A DNA stretch of 64,000 nucleotides from positions 186,001 to 250,000 of the forward strand of contig JAGYKJ010000005.1 in NCBI GenBank assembly GCA_018401755.1, read 5' to 3'. Source of the DNA: Litorivicinus sp. (GTDB lineage: Bacteria; Pseudomonadota; Gammaproteobacteria; Pseudomonadales; Litorivicinaceae). Both the position numbers and the translations under genes were made by a program. The notes beneath the pieces were generated by a model, which searched no databases, had not been told where the DNA came from, and saw only the letters and a program-made list of their open reading frames with translations. Every line of letters begins with the position of its first letter. Position 1 is the stretch's first letter. This document shows positions 36,310 through 47,400 of the stretch, one piece after another.

Positions 36310-37527
36310 CACCCTCGGCCAATGCAAAGGCACTGTGCAACGCACGAACCGCCAGCTCGAGATATTTCTCGTCAACGACGACGGAGATCTTGATCTCGCT
36401 AGTCGAGATCATCTGGATGTTAATGCCTTCGTCTGCAAGCGCCTGGAACATCTGACTGGCAACCCCGGCGTGTGAGCGCATGCCCACCCCGACCACGGAG
36501 ACCTTACAAATTTTGTCGTCGCTGATCACATCACGCGCACCTAATTCATCACGAATGGTATCCAAGACCGCGCGAGCCGCTTTGGCGTCATGACGATGGA
36601 CTGTGAAGGTAAAGTCAGTGGTCTGATCGAGTCCCACATTCTGAACAATCATGTCGATTTCGATATTCTTTGCACCAACCGGCGCAAGGATTCGTGCGGC
36701 AACACCGGGGACATCCGGCACGCCCAATAAGGTCAACTTCGCCTCATCGCGGCTAAATGCAATCCCTGAAATGATGGGCTGTTCCATCGTATCTAACTCC
36801 TCAGTGGTAATTAAGGTGCCAGGGCCATCTTCAAAACTCGATAGCACTCGCAATGGGACGTTGTACTTACCCGCAAACTCCACAGACCGAATTTGCAGCA
36901 CCTTGGAGCCAAGCGATGCCATTTCCAGCATTTCCTCAAAGGTGATTTTCGGCAAACGCCGGGCCGTTGATACGACCCGAGGATCCGTGGTGTAGACCCC
37001 ATCGACATCGGTGTAAATCTGGCATTCATTTGCTTTCAGAGCAGCCGCCAGGGCCACCGCAGTGGTATCGGATCCACCACGACCGAGGGTCGTGATATTG
37101 CCTGCACCATCCATGCCTTGAAATCCCGCCACAATCACGACCGACCCGGCCGCAAGATCTGCGCGAATTGCCGCATCGTCAATCGCTTCAATACGTGCCT
37201 TCATGAATGCACTGTCGGTATGGATCCGGACTTGTCCCCCGTGTAGCTCCGCGCAGAGACACCAATCTCATTTAAGGCCATGGCCAACAGCGCAATCGTC
37301 ACCTGCTCACCGGTGGACACCAGCACATCCATTTCTCGGGGCGTTGGGGTCTCAGAGATGGCGTGCGCCAAGCCAATCAACCGGTTGGTCTCGCCGCTCA
37401 TGGCCGAAACAACCACGACCACATCGTGGCCATCGGCACGAAACCCGGCGACTTTGTTCGCCACGTGTTGTATGCGCTCCACGGAACCCACACTGGTTCC
37501 ACCGTATTTTTGGACAATGAGAGCCAT
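36290..37527 (-). pseudogene. lysC: aspartokinase, split by a one-base deletion
   Basis: Aspartate kinase, the first step to lysine, threonine, methionine and diaminopimelate. The first fragment (37527-37201, 108 residues, MALIVQKYGGTSVGS to RSYTGDKS) and the second (37204-36290, 304 residues from MKARIEAIDDA, with two ACT domains) overlap by ATGA. Adding one G at 37231-37233 (AAGGTC rather than AAGTC on the coding strand) gives YTGDKVRIHTDSAFMKARI, the conserved join. The break falls in the kinase domain, so separate fragments would not be expected to work. A sequence error or a true split gene. alaS ends 8 bases upstream. Confidence 0.88.
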
Positions 37528-37535
37528 GAAATATC

Positions 37536-40133
37536 CTATGCCAGTTGTTCAGTTAGCCACTGTTGTACCGACGCGAGTGCTGCAGGCAGAGAGGCCGGAT
37601 TGGTGCCGCCTGCCTGTGCCATATCCGCACGTCCGCCACCTTTACCCCCCACTTGAGAGGCCACAAATCCGATCAGATCACCGGCCTTCACCTGGGCTGT
37701 CAAATCGTCGGTCACTCCAGCAATCAGGTTGACCTTGTCGTCCCGCACGGTTGCCAAGACGATCACGCCAGTCCCCAATCGCTGCTTGATCCGATCCAGG
37801 GTATCCCTGAGCGTCTTCGGGTCAGCGCCCTCAAGGGTGGTGGATAACAGTCGCACGCCACAGACATCGATCGCGTGATCCAGCAGGTCACCACCTGCCT
37901 GAGTTGCCACCTTCATGCGAAGTTGCTCAAGCTCTCGCTCTTGCCCTTTCAACTTCTCTAGGGTTTGATCCACCTTAGACAACAACGACTCAGGGGTCGC
38001 TTTCAATCGAACAGCCGCCTCACGCAACCAGTTTTCCATCTCAGCAAGATGGTCAAGCGCACCTTCGCCAGTAACTGCTTCGATCCGACGCACGCCAGAG
38101 GCGACGCCACCTTCCGACACCACTTTAAACAGTCCAATATCCCCTGTCCGGCTGACATGGGTGCCACCGCAGAGTTCGATGGAAAACGACCCCATAGTCA
38201 GCACTCGCACTTCATCGGCGTACTTTTCACCAAACAAGGCCATCGCACCGGCAGCCTTGGCGTCTTCGATCGCCATCACCTGTGTCCGGACCTCAACATT
38301 TTTCCGAATCTCACCGTTCACTAAGGCTTCAATCGCAGCAATTTCCACACTTGTGACGGGCCCTTGATGGGAAAAATCGAAACGCGTCCGATCATGTGTC
38401 ACCAGTGAGCCCTTTTGCGTCACATGAGTCCCAAGCACCTGTCGAAGCGCTGCATGCAGTAAATGGGTTGCCGAGTGGTTCAAGGCAGTTGCATGCCGAC
38501 GCGGCCCCTCAACACGCGCAGTCAGGGTATCGCCCACTGCCAGGTGACCCATCTGTAACCGTCCCTCGTGCGCAAAATGACTGCCGAGCTTTTGTGTGGT
38601 CTCCACGAGAAAGGCCCCGGACCCACTGGTTAACTGACCAGAGTCGCCCTGTTGGCCACCACTTTCTGCATAAAACGGGGTTTGATTGAGGATCACGATG
38701 CCCTGCTGCCCCGCCTCCAAGTGTTCAACCTGCTGACCCTCACGGACTAACGCAAGCACCTGTGCGCCACTCTCGAGATGGGTGTATCCCAAAAACTCTG
38801 TCGCACCCTCTAAATCCAGGCGCACTTGCCCATCAGCAGAGAACTGGCTGGCCTGCCGCGACTTGGCTCGCTGTTCTGCCATGGCCGCCTCAAATCCTGG
38901 CATATCCATAATCAGGTCACGTTCGCGGGCGATGTCATTGGTCAAATCCACCGGAAATCCATGGGTGTCGTACAGCTTAAAGATGAGCGCCCCTGGCAAT
39001 GTGCGATCCGCAAGCTCGGAGACAGCCTCATCCAATACCCGAATCCCCTGATCCAGGGTTTTCGCAAATTGAGCCTCTTCTTGCTTTAGCGCTGCAACAA
39101 TCCGATCTTCCGCATCCCGCAGTTCTGGGTAGGCTTCACCCATCTCTGCGACCAGCGCGTGCACCAATCGGTGGAAAAAGGGCTTTTCGCAGCCTAATTT
39201 ATGGCCGTGCCGGATGGCGCGGCGAACAATCCGACGTAACACGTAGCCACGGCCTTCGTTCGACGGCAGCACCCCATCACAAATCAAAAACGCACAGGAC
39301 CGAATGTGGTCCGCAATCACCCGCAGACTCTTGGATGCCGTGTCAGTGGTACCGGTCACATTCATTGCAGCCGTGAGCAAGGCACGGAATAAATCGATCT
39401 CATAGTTTGAATGGACGCCCTGCATGACTGCAGCGATCCGCTCAAGACCCATCCCAGTGTCAACACTGGGCCTCGGCAACGGTGATCGGGTTCCGTCTGC
39501 CGCCTGCTCATATTGCATAAACACCAGATTCCAGATCTCAATGTAGCGATCCAGATCGTCATCTGGCGATCCAGGTGGGCCGCCGGCCACCTGCGGTCCA
39601 TGATCGTAAAAAATCTCACTGCAGGGACCACATGGTCCTGTATCACCCATGGTCCAAAAGTTGTCTTTGTCACCCAGACGCGAAAAGCGGGTTGGATCGA
39701 TACCCATCTCCCGAATCCAAATGTCTTCCGCTTCCTGGTCAGAGGTATGCACAGTGACCCACAACCGTTCCGCCGGTAGCCCCAAACACTCGGTCAGAAA
39801 TCCCCAGGCAAACCGAATCGCATCGCGCTTAAAGTAATCCCCGAAACTGAAGTTCCCCAACATCTCGAAAAACGTATGGTGCCGTGCGGTATATCCCACG
39901 TTTTCGAGATCGTTGTGCTTACCCCCAGCACGTACACAGCGTTGTGATGTGGTCGCACGACTGTAATGCCGTGGCTCATCACCCAAAAATACATCTTTAA
40001 ATTGGACCATCCCGGCGTTGGTAAACAATAACGTCGGGTCATTGCCGGGCACCAGCGAGCTGGAGGGCACGATGGTGTGGCCATTTTCAGCGAAATACGA
40101 CAAAAATGCAGAGCGGATATCAGCGCTTTTCAT
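37536..40133 (-). CDS. alaS: alanine--tRNA ligase
   Basis: An 865-residue class II synthetase for tRNA-Ala. The catalytic core begins [19 protein letters not shown] with class II motif 1 to 3 in the first 350 residues. The editing domain has [12 protein letters not shown] near residue 562 and [13 protein letters not shown] near residue 662 (Zn/editing ligands), and the C-terminal domain [15 protein letters not shown] closes the protein. Full length, and in the usual order recX-alaS-lysC, here on the minus strand. Confidence 0.97.
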   Translation of the reverse strand: MKSADIRSAFLSYFAENGHTIVPSSSLVPGNDPTLLFTNAGMVQFKDVFLGDEPRHYSRATTSQRCVRAGGKHNDLENVGYTARHHTFFEMLGNFSFGDYFKRDAIRFAWGFLTECLGLPAERLWVTVHTSDQEAEDIWIREMGIDPTRFSRLGDKDNFWTMGDTGPCGPCSEIFYDHGPQVAGGPPGSPDDDLDRYIEIWNLVFMQYEQAADGTRSPLPRPSVDTGMGLERIAAVMQGVHSNYEIDLFRALLTAAMNVTGTTDTASKSLRVIADHIRSCAFLICDGVLPSNEGRGYVLRRIVRRAIRHGHKLGCEKPFFHRLVHALVAEMGEAYPELRDAEDRIVAALKQEEAQFAKTLDQGIRVLDEAVSELADRTLPGALIFKLYDTHGFPVDLTNDIARERDLIMDMPGFEAAMAEQRAKSRQASQFSADGQVRLDLEGATEFLGYTHLESGAQVLALVREGQQVEHLEAGQQGIVILNQTPFYAESGGQQGDSGQLTSGSGAFLVETTQKLGSHFAHEGRLQMGHLAVGDTLTARVEGPRRHATALNHSATHLLHAALRQVLGTHVTQKGSLVTHDRTRFDFSHQGPVTSVEIAAIEALVNGEIRKNVEVRTQVMAIEDAKAAGAMALFGEKYADEVRVLTMGSFSIELCGGTHVSRTGDIGLFKVVSEGGVASGVRRIEAVTGEGALDHLAEMENWLREAAVRLKATPESLLSKVDQTLEKLKGQERELEQLRMKVATQAGGDLLDHAIDVCGVRLLSTTLEGADPKTLRDTLDRIKQRLGTGVIVLATVRDDKVNLIAGVTDDLTAQVKAGDLIGFVASQVGGKGGGRADMAQAGGTNPASLPAALASVQQWLTEQLA

Positions 40134-40171
40134 AGGGTTTCACGAGTTCAATTGGGTTTCGGGTCGCAATC

Positions 40172-40618
40172 CTAGCGGAAAATTTGCTCAACGGCTTGCT
40201 GAGCCTCGGAAAAATTAAAACCTTTTGTCTGCAAAAAGCGATACGCCTTTTCGGGGGTTGGCTTTGTCTGACGTCGCATCCACTTGGTCAACACGACAAG
40301 ACAGCGCATCGATTCCGTCTCCTCACCCGCGTCACTTGATGCAAAAGCCTCCTCAACCCAGGTCGCAGCAATCTGATGTTGACGAAGTTCAGCCACAATC
40401 CGTTGCCGCCCATAGCCTTTGGCACGGCGGCTTCTGACCAAGGCCTCAGCGTAGCGGGCATCCGACTGCTCGCCACTGTCAGCGCAGGCATCCAGCAACG
40501 CACCGATCTCAGCCCGTGACAGTTGCGGATCCTTTGCAGTCAGCTTCTGCGTGAGTTCGTAGCGGGAATGCTCCCGCATCGACAACCAACGCAACAACCA
40601 AGTCCGCGGATCAGTCAC
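40172..40618 (-). CDS. recX: regulatory protein RecX
   Basis: A protein of 148 residues that modulates RecA filaments. It has the three-helix repeat pattern of RecX: LLRWLSMREHSRYELTQKL at the N-terminus, RYAEALVRSRRAKGYGRQRIVAELRQ in the middle, and KAYRFLQTKGFNFSEAQQAVEQIF at the end. The start is taken as GTG 40618, which overlaps the upstream gene by 8 bases; a longer upstream frame is not conserved. ATG 40579 is a shorter alternative. In many relatives recX follows recA; here recA is 20 kb away. Confidence 0.85.
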   Translation of the reverse strand: MTDPRTWLLRWLSMREHSRYELTQKLTAKDPQLSRAEIGALLDACADSGEQSDARYAEALVRSRRAKGYGRQRIVAELRQHQIAATWVEEAFASSDAGEETESMRCLVVLTKWMRRQTKPTPEKAYRFLQTKGFNFSEAQQAVEQIFR

Positions 40619-41495
40619 TGCGTCGTTGGCGCATGGCTTCAAGCCGCGCAAATAAGCCAGAGGTATCCCAACGGCCACCACCCATGGACTGCACCTCGCC
40701 ATACAGCTGGTCGACCATCGCCGTCACTGGTAGCGCGGCTCCATTTCGGCGCGCTTCAGCAAGGCAAATCGCTAAATCCTTCCGCATCCAATCGACCGCA
40801 AACCCGTGAGTGAAGTGATCATCCAACATCGTTTTGTACCGATTCTCCATCTGCCACGATTGCGCTGCCCCTTTCGAAATCACATCAACCACTTTGTGGG
40901 CATCCAAGCCTGCTGCGCGCGCAAAGGACAATCCTTCACTCAAGGCCTCAACCAGCCCGGCAATACAGATTTGATTAACCATCTTGGTCAGCTGGCCTGC
41001 GCCTGGCGCGCCCATGTGTGTACAGGCTTTGGCAAAACATTGAATCACTGGCTCAGCTCGGGCAAAGACCTCTGCATCACCACCGACCATGACTGTTAAC
41101 GCCCCATTCTCGGCCCCCTGTTGACCACCGGAGACCGGCGCATCCAAAAATCCCAGGCCACGTGCCTTGGCTTCGGTGTAGAGCTCGCGTGCGACTTCTG
41201 CACTCGCGGTGGTGTGATCGACAAACACGCTTCCAGATGCCATGCCCGCAAAGGCGCCTTCCGCACCCAGCACCACGCTTCGAAGGTCGTCATCGTTGCC
41301 AACACAGCAAAAGACCAACTCACTGCCGGTCGCCGCCTCAGCAGGCGTCGCCGCAAACCGGCCCCCAAACGCACTGACCCACTGCTCAGCTTTCGCTGTT
41401 GTTCGGTTATAGACCGTCACCGCATGTCCAGCTGCTGCCAAATGGCGTGCCATCGGATACCCCATGACGCCCAATCCTAAAAATGAAACCTGCAT
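40611..41495 (-). CDS. 3-hydroxyisobutyrate dehydrogenase-like NAD(P)-dependent oxidoreductase
   Basis: A 294-residue beta-hydroxyacid dehydrogenase. The dinucleotide motif GLGVMGYPMARHLAAAGH is near residue 8, the substrate loop DAPVSGGQQGAENGALTVMVGG near residue 120, and the catalytic lysine lies in GAGQLTKMVNQ near residue 173. ATG 41495 follows AAGGAAA. The upstream neighbour is a 3-hydroxyisobutyryl-CoA hydrolase-like protein, so valine catabolism (3-hydroxyisobutyrate to methylmalonate semialdehyde) is the best guess. Tartronate semialdehyde reductase activity is an alternative given glcDEF in the window. Confidence 0.85.
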   Translation of the reverse strand: MQVSFLGLGVMGYPMARHLAAAGHAVTVYNRTTAKAEQWVSAFGGRFAATPAEAATGSELVFCCVGNDDDLRSVVLGAEGAFAGMASGSVFVDHTTASAEVARELYTEAKARGLGFLDAPVSGGQQGAENGALTVMVGGDAEVFARAEPVIQCFAKACTHMGAPGAGQLTKMVNQICIAGLVEALSEGLSFARAAGLDAHKVVDVISKGAAQSWQMENRYKTMLDDHFTHGFAVDWMRKDLAICLAEARRNGAALPVTAMVDQLYGEVQSMGGGRWDTSGLFARLEAMRQRRSD

Positions 41496-41509
41496 GCTCT
41501 TTCCTTCTT

Positions 41510-42646
41510 TCAACGTCGTATCAATGTGCAATCGCATGCGCGGCAAGCGCGCGTTTCAGCGGGTGTCCGCCAGGCCAGTCCATGGGACATCATCATCGCC
41601 GCAATCCACGAAGGCTCCACGTCTGCGACCGACCCAAATCGCCACCTGGGTGCCTTATCTTTGTCAATTAACAGCGCGCGAACGCCTTCACACCATTCCC
41701 CATCTTGCAACAAACGCATGCCAAGATCATGTTCTTGAATCACACACTGGCCGATATTCTGCAAGTGCGCGCGCTGAAATTGGTACCCGGCAATCAATGC
41801 GGCGCCCGGACTGGCCAACTCCAATCCATGCATTAGTTCAGGGTCACGTTCAGCCCATCGCTCAAGCACAGCCCACACTGCCGATGGCGTGTGATGTCGA
41901 ATATCTGCTGCCAAGGCAGGACCTTGCGTAGCCCAGCCGCTCGGATGACCCTCTTCTGGGCATTGCTGGCTTTGAATACACGCCTTTATCAAGCTAAGTG
42001 CATCGCCAGATCCCCAGGCGACGCCTTGCAATAAGGCGAGCACGTCCGCCTTCGCCTGACGCGGAAGACGCCAGTCTGCGAGGTTGAGATAGAGCGCATC
42101 CGCTGCATTCACCATCACCCCACTCATCGCAAGCGCTTGCCCAAGCCCATAGGGCACACGGTTCAAAAACCAACTTCCGCCACAATCCGGGACAAATCCG
42201 ATCCGAACCTCTGGCATCGCCAACTGCGAATGGGGTGTCACGATGCGAATATGGGCTCCCTGAAACACGCCCATGCCGCCCCCTAGAATGTACCCATCTC
42301 CCCAGGCGATCACTGGCTTAGGGCTCAATCGCAACCGCACATCAAGCAGATACTCATCGGCCAGATAGGCGCTTGCGTGAGAGAGATCGATTAACCCACC
42401 AGCGCGCCCCTGATCCGTCACATCGCGCACATCACCACCTGCACAAAACGCACGTTCGGTGACAGATTCGATCCAAACACAGACAACCTGCGGGTTCGCC
42501 TCGATGTCATCGAGGATCACAAGCAGCTCTTGAATCATGCTGTGATCCAAGGCATTCAGCGCCTGCGGACGATTGAAACAGACACGTGCAAGCAGCAGAC
42601 CGTCCTGCAATGGCGCATACTCGAGTTGAACGGTCGCCTCGTGCAT
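41510..42646 (-). CDS. 3-hydroxyisobutyryl-CoA hydrolase-like enoyl-CoA hydratase family protein
   Basis: A 378-residue crotonase-fold protein of the ECH_2 group. FCAGGDVRDVTDQG near residue 72 forms the CoA/oxyanion part, and the catalytic glutamate and aspartate lie in MPEVRIGFVPDCGG near residue 150, as in HIBCH. It splits 3-hydroxyisobutyryl-CoA in valine breakdown. The start is uncertain (ATG 42664, 42649 or 42646); 42646 has the best spacing from GGAG. Its start region lies against the sahR operator, so SahR or its own regulator may affect it. Confidence 0.85.
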   Translation of the reverse strand: MHEATVQLEYAPLQDGLLLARVCFNRPQALNALDHSMIQELLVILDDIEANPQVVCVWIESVTERAFCAGGDVRDVTDQGRAGGLIDLSHASAYLADEYLLDVRLRLSPKPVIAWGDGYILGGGMGVFQGAHIRIVTPHSQLAMPEVRIGFVPDCGGSWFLNRVPYGLGQALAMSGVMVNAADALYLNLADWRLPRQAKADVLALLQGVAWGSGDALSLIKACIQSQQCPEEGHPSGWATQGPALAADIRHHTPSAVWAVLERWAERDPELMHGLELASPGAALIAGYQFQRAHLQNIGQCVIQEHDLGMRLLQDGEWCEGVRALLIDKDKAPRWRFGSVADVEPSWIAAMMMSHGLAWRTPAETRACRACDCTLIRR

Positions 42647-42662
42647 CATTTCTCCATTGAAC

Positions 42663-42678
42663 ATAAAGATATCTTTAT
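42663..42678. promoter_or_regulatory. perfect 16-bp palindrome, probable SahR operator
   Basis: ATAAAGATATCTTTAT, a perfect palindrome, in the 38-base gap between the divergent HIBCH-like gene and sahR. It lies between a possible -35 (TTGAAC, 42657-42662) and -10 (TATTAT, 42681-42686), so bound repressor would block this promoter. My memory of published SahR motifs is of an AT-rich GATATC-centred palindrome of this type; not checked. Confidence 0.65.
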
Positions 42679-42684
42679 ATTATT

Positions 42685-43632
42685 ATGTCCGCCATGTGGA
42701 CATCATTTGACGCCTATCTTGACGCATTGCGAGCCATAGCTGAACCCACCCGGCTTCGGTTAGTGCGTTTGTGCGCCCAAGGCGAGCTCACCGTGTCCGA
42801 ATTGACACGTATCCTTGGCCAAAGTCAGCCGCGGGTCTCCCGTCATCTCAAACTCCTTCAAGACGCGGGGCTTTTGACGCGGTTTCGAGAACAGCATTGG
42901 GTCTTTTATCGCATCCCTGAGGATCCCCAAACAGCCCAGTGGGTAGCCGAATTACTCACCGCAATACCGAACGATGATGAGATCGACTTGGATCAGCGGC
43001 GGCTCGATGAAGTCCGCATGGCGCGCGCGAAATTATCCGAAGCCTATGTTGAAACAGAAGTGCCGGACTGGTTGAAGCTGCATGAATTCCATGGCGACGA
43101 GCAACGCTTTGCAGATGCTGTTACCCACGTATTATCCGATGCACCGGTCGGACACCTATTGGATGTTGCAACCGGAACCGGCCGGATGTTGCGGATTGTG
43201 GGTGCACTGGCAGCCAGTGGCGTTGGCATTGATTTGTCGAAGAAAATGGTCATGGTCGCACGCTCTGCACTTGCTGAGGCAGGGCTCTCCCACTTGACCG
43301 TCCGCCAAGAAGACATGTATCAAATGCGATTCCCCACGAATCACTTTGACACCGTCACGATTGATCAGGTGCTCTACTTGGCCAGTAACCCCGACGCCCT
43401 GATTGCCGAAGCAGCGCGGGTCTTAAAGCCAACGGGCAGACTGCTGTTAGTGGCCTTCACTGCAGCAGACCGCGCACGCGTGGCCGCACCCAAGGTCAGT
43501 ATTCGGCTCGAAGACATCACGCATTGGTTAACCGATGCGGGGCTTTGCATCGAAACACACACGACCCTACCGGGATCGGCATTGGATATTAGTTTGTTGG
43601 TGGCATCACCTCGCACAAGGACCACAGCATGA
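42685..43632 (+). CDS. sahR: ArsR-type regulator fused to a SAM-methyltransferase-like domain (SahR)
   Basis: A 315-residue protein: an ArsR winged helix (ALRAIAEPTRLRLVRLCAQG to HWVFYRI, about residues 15-85), then a class I methyltransferase fold with LLDVATGTGRMLRIVGAL near residue 157. This plan and the place upstream of metF-metH match SahR, which senses S-adenosylhomocysteine and represses SAM-cycle genes. ATG 42685 and 42694 are both possible; neither has a ribosome-binding site, and the predicted transcription start is near 42694, so the mRNA may be leaderless. metF overlaps by ATGA. Confidence 0.88.
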   Translation: MSAMWTSFDAYLDALRAIAEPTRLRLVRLCAQGELTVSELTRILGQSQPRVSRHLKLLQDAGLLTRFREQHWVFYRIPEDPQTAQWVAELLTAIPNDDEIDLDQRRLDEVRMARAKLSEAYVETEVPDWLKLHEFHGDEQRFADAVTHVLSDAPVGHLLDVATGTGRMLRIVGALAASGVGIDLSKKMVMVARSALAEAGLSHLTVRQEDMYQMRFPTNHFDTVTIDQVLYLASNPDALIAEAARVLKPTGRLLLVAFTAADRARVAAPKVSIRLEDITHWLTDAGLCIETHTTLPGSALDISLLVASPRTRTTA

Positions 43633-44486
43633 GTCAGCAGGCACCTCGGGTTTCATTTGAGTTTTTCCCACCGAAAACAGCCGAGGCCGCAGACAGCTTG
43701 TGGCGGACGGTGGAACGCCTCGCGCCGCTTGGACCGGAGTTCGTGTCGGTGACCTATGGCGCTGACGGGTCCACGCGCGAACGGACGCATCAGGTGATTG
43801 CCGACATTTTGGCAAACACTCGCCTGCGGCCGGTCCCACATTTGACCTGTGTCGGTGCCGATACGGCAGAGATCGATGCCATTGCCGACAGTTATTGGGC
43901 GATGGGCGTCCGCAGTCTTGTGGCGCTTCGCGGTGACCCCTCTGGCGGGGCTGAAGCAGACTATGTGCCGACACCGGGCGGCTACCCCTATGCAGCGGAA
44001 CTGGTCGAGGGGCTCTTGGCAAAGCACCCGTTTGATGTGTACGTGGCAGCCTACCCGGAAACCCATCCGTCGGCACCGTCTGCGGCCTTTGATCTCGAGA
44101 ATTTACAGCGCAAGGTGGAGGCCGGAGCAACCCATGCCATCACCCAATTCTTTTTCGACAACGACGCATTTTTGCGATTCCGAGACGCAGTGGCCCGAAA
44201 GATGACCGTCGACCTGATTCCAGGCATGTTACCAGTGACCAATTTCCAGACGCTGCTTCGGTTTGCCAGTGCCTGCGGGGCGCAGATCCCTGCGCGCTTT
44301 GCCACCATGTTTGAAGGACTTGATGACGATCCAACGACACGTCAACTGATTGCTGCGCATATGGCCGTCGAACAAGTTGAAGCCCTGCGAGCCGAAGGCG
44401 TTGATGCATTTCACTTTTACACCTTAAATCGTGCTGATCTCTCGTTTGCAGTCTGCCATGCACTGGGTGTGCGGGGAGACGTATGA
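43629..44486 (+). CDS. metF: methylenetetrahydrofolate reductase
   Basis: A 285-residue FAD enzyme that makes 5-methyltetrahydrofolate for methionine synthase. It has the N-terminal [50 protein letters not shown], and [10 protein letters not shown] with the usual late histidine-containing HFYTLNR. The shorter C-terminus is normal for bacteria. It overlaps sahR upstream and metH downstream (each by four bases), so sahR-metF-metH is one coupled operon. Confidence 0.95.
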   Translation: MSQQAPRVSFEFFPPKTAEAADSLWRTVERLAPLGPEFVSVTYGADGSTRERTHQVIADILANTRLRPVPHLTCVGADTAEIDAIADSYWAMGVRSLVALRGDPSGGAEADYVPTPGGYPYAAELVEGLLAKHPFDVYVAAYPETHPSAPSAAFDLENLQRKVEAGATHAITQFFFDNDAFLRFRDAVARKMTVDLIPGMLPVTNFQTLLRFASACGAQIPARFATMFEGLDDDPTTRQLIAAHMAVEQVEALRAEGVDAFHFYTLNRADLSFAVCHALGVRGDV

Positions 44487-47400
44487 CACGTCGCGATCGG
44501 ATTGCCTGGCTCGAACGCGCCATCCAGACCCAGATCGTCCTGCTCGATGGGGCGATGGGGACGATGATTCAGGAAGCCAACCTGGGGGAGTCTGACTATC
44601 GCGGCACACGCTTTGCGGAATTTCACCGTGATTTGAAGGGAAATAATGACTTATTGACCCTCACCCAGCCTGACCTGATCTCAGGTATCCATGCCGCCTA
44701 CATCAAGGCGGGTTGCCAGATTATTGAAACCAACACCTTTAATTCCAACGCGCCCTCGATGGCTGATTATGGAATGGAGGATTTGGTGGTCGAGCTAAAC
44801 GTCGCAGCTGCCCAGCTGGCGCGTCGCATAGCCGATCAGCATGAAACGCCAGAGCATCCTATTTTGATTGCTGGCGTGTTGGGCCCAACCACTCGCACCG
44901 CATCGATCAGCCCCGACGTCAACGATCCAGGCGCCCGGAATATTCTATTTGCTGATCTGGTCCGTACCTATGCCACAGCAACCGAGGCGCTCTTAGAAGG
45001 TGGTGCTGATCTTATTTTGGTGGAAACCATCTTCGATACGCTCAATGCAAAGGCAGCACTCTATGCGATCGATCAGGTCTCAGAGGCCAGAAATGAGCAG
45101 ATTCGGATCATGATTTCCGGCACCATTACGGACGCATCTGGACGCACCTTGTCTGGTCAAACGACCGAGGCATTTTGGTTCAGCGTCCGGCATGCCAAGC
45201 CTCTCTCAGTGGGTCTCAACTGCGCGCTGGGACCCAAAGAGTTGCGTCCATTCCTCAATGACTTATCGCGTATCGCAGACGTCCCCGTGTCAGCGCACCC
45301 CAATGCAGGGCTACCCAACCAATTTGGCGAATACGATCTCGACGCAGTCGCAATGGCGGAAATCTGTGCGGAATATGCCACGGCAGGACTCGTCAACATC
45401 ATTGGTGGGTGCTGCGGTACAACCCCTGAACACATTCGCCAAATCCGTGATCGCATTCAGGGGGTTGCTGCCCGAGTCATCCCTGACAGCCAACCCGTTT
45501 TAAAGCTCAGTGGGTTGGAACCCTTTGTGGGCGACGCCACCATTCGATTTATCAACGTTGGGGAGCGCACCAATGTCACAGGAAGCGCCCAATTTAAACG
45601 TCTGATCGTCAACGGTGACTTCGACCAAGCCTTAGATGTCGCGCGCCAGCAAGTCGAAAACGGCGCGCAGATCATTGATATCAACATGGATGAGGGCATG
45701 CTGGACTCGCAGCAAGCCATGGTTACCTTCCTACACTTGATCGCTTCCGAACCAGATATCTCACGAGTTCCAGTGATGCTTGACTCTTCCAAGTGGGACA
45801 TCCTGGAAGCCGGTATGCAGTGTGTCCAGGGTAAGGGGATCGTCAACTCGATCTCGTTAAAAGAAGGTGAAGCGGCCTTCCTTTGGCAAGCCAGACGGAT
45901 TCGGCGATATGGATTTGCTGTGGTCGTGATGGCGTTCGACGAATCCGGTCAAGCCGATACCCTCGCGCGCAAAATTGAGATCTGCGCTCGGTCCTATCAG
46001 TTGTTGGTTGAAACGGTCGGATTCCCGCCGGAAGACATCATTTTTGATCCCAACGTATTTGCTGTTGCGACCGGGATTGAAGAGCACAATCGCTACGCCT
46101 TGGATTTTATTGAAGCATGCGGCGAGATCCGAAAACGCTGCCCCCATGTGTCTATTTCCGGTGGCATTTCCAATGTGTCCTTTTCGTTCCGCGGCAATAA
46201 TCCCGTCCGCGAGGCCATGCATTCGGTGTTTTTGTATCACGCGATTCGCAATGGCTTGAACATGGGCATTGTCAATGCCGGTCAACTCGAGATCTATGCC
46301 GAAATCCATCCCGAACTCCGGGAGCTCGTCGAGGATGTGATTTTAAATCGCAATGCAAACGCCACTGAGGCGCTCGTCGATGCCGCCCCGAACTACCTGG
46401 GGACCGCGCGTGAGGTTGAAGAGACCATCGAGGAATGGCGGAGTTGGCCCGTTAATGAACGACTTCGCCATGCCCTTGTGAAAGGGATTGACGCCTATGT
46501 GGTTGAGGATACTGAAGCTGCGCGCTGCGAGGCTGATGAACCCTTAAGTGTGATTGAGGGCCCCTTGATGGCAGGCATGAACACTGTCGGGGATCTCTTT
46601 GGTGAAGGGAAAATGTTCCTGCCCCAAGTCGTGAAATCCGCTCGGGTGATGAAAAAAGCAGTGGCTCATCTGATTCCTTACATTGAAGCCGCGCAAAAGG
46701 CGGATGGCCAGGAACCGACCAACAATGGCGTCATCATCATGGCCACGGTCAAGGGCGATGTGCATGACATTGGCAAAAATATCGTGGGTGTGGTTTTGCA
46801 GTGTAATAACTTCAAAGTCATCGACTTAGGAGTCATGGTTTCTGCCCAGAGAATTCTCGACGCAGCCCGGGAACACAACGCCGATATCATTGGTCTGTCC
46901 GGGTTGATTACACCCTCGCTCGACGAGATGGTGAATGTGGCAGCAGAAATGAAACGGCAAGGATTTACCTGCCCACTGCTGATCGGCGGAGCCACCACAT
47001 CGCCTGCGCATACATCTGTCAAAATCGCGCCCGTCTACGATGGGACAGTGCTGTACGTGAAAGATGCGTCACGCGCAGTCGGTGTTGCGACCCGACTGCT
47101 CAGTCACGAGCGGGACGTATTCACCGCAGAGATCCAATCGGACCATCATCAAAAACGGGCCCAATACGCGGGGCGCGCACCCAAAAAATTACTCAGCATC
47201 GACGCCGCCAATGGACAGCGAGCGCAGCTCCATTTTGATGACAGAACGATTGCGGTGCCTCAACAACTCGGTGCACTTACTCTGCGGGACTACCCCTTAA
47301 CCGCACTGCTTGACACCATCGACTGGATGCCATTCTTCAACGCATGGGAATTCAGCGGGAAGTTTCCAGATATTCTCAACGATCCTCGCAAAGGACCCGA

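Noticed and set aside
43606-44130. Minus-strand open frame of 174 codons
   Set aside because: Antisense to sahR/metF; arginine- and proline-rich shadow frame.
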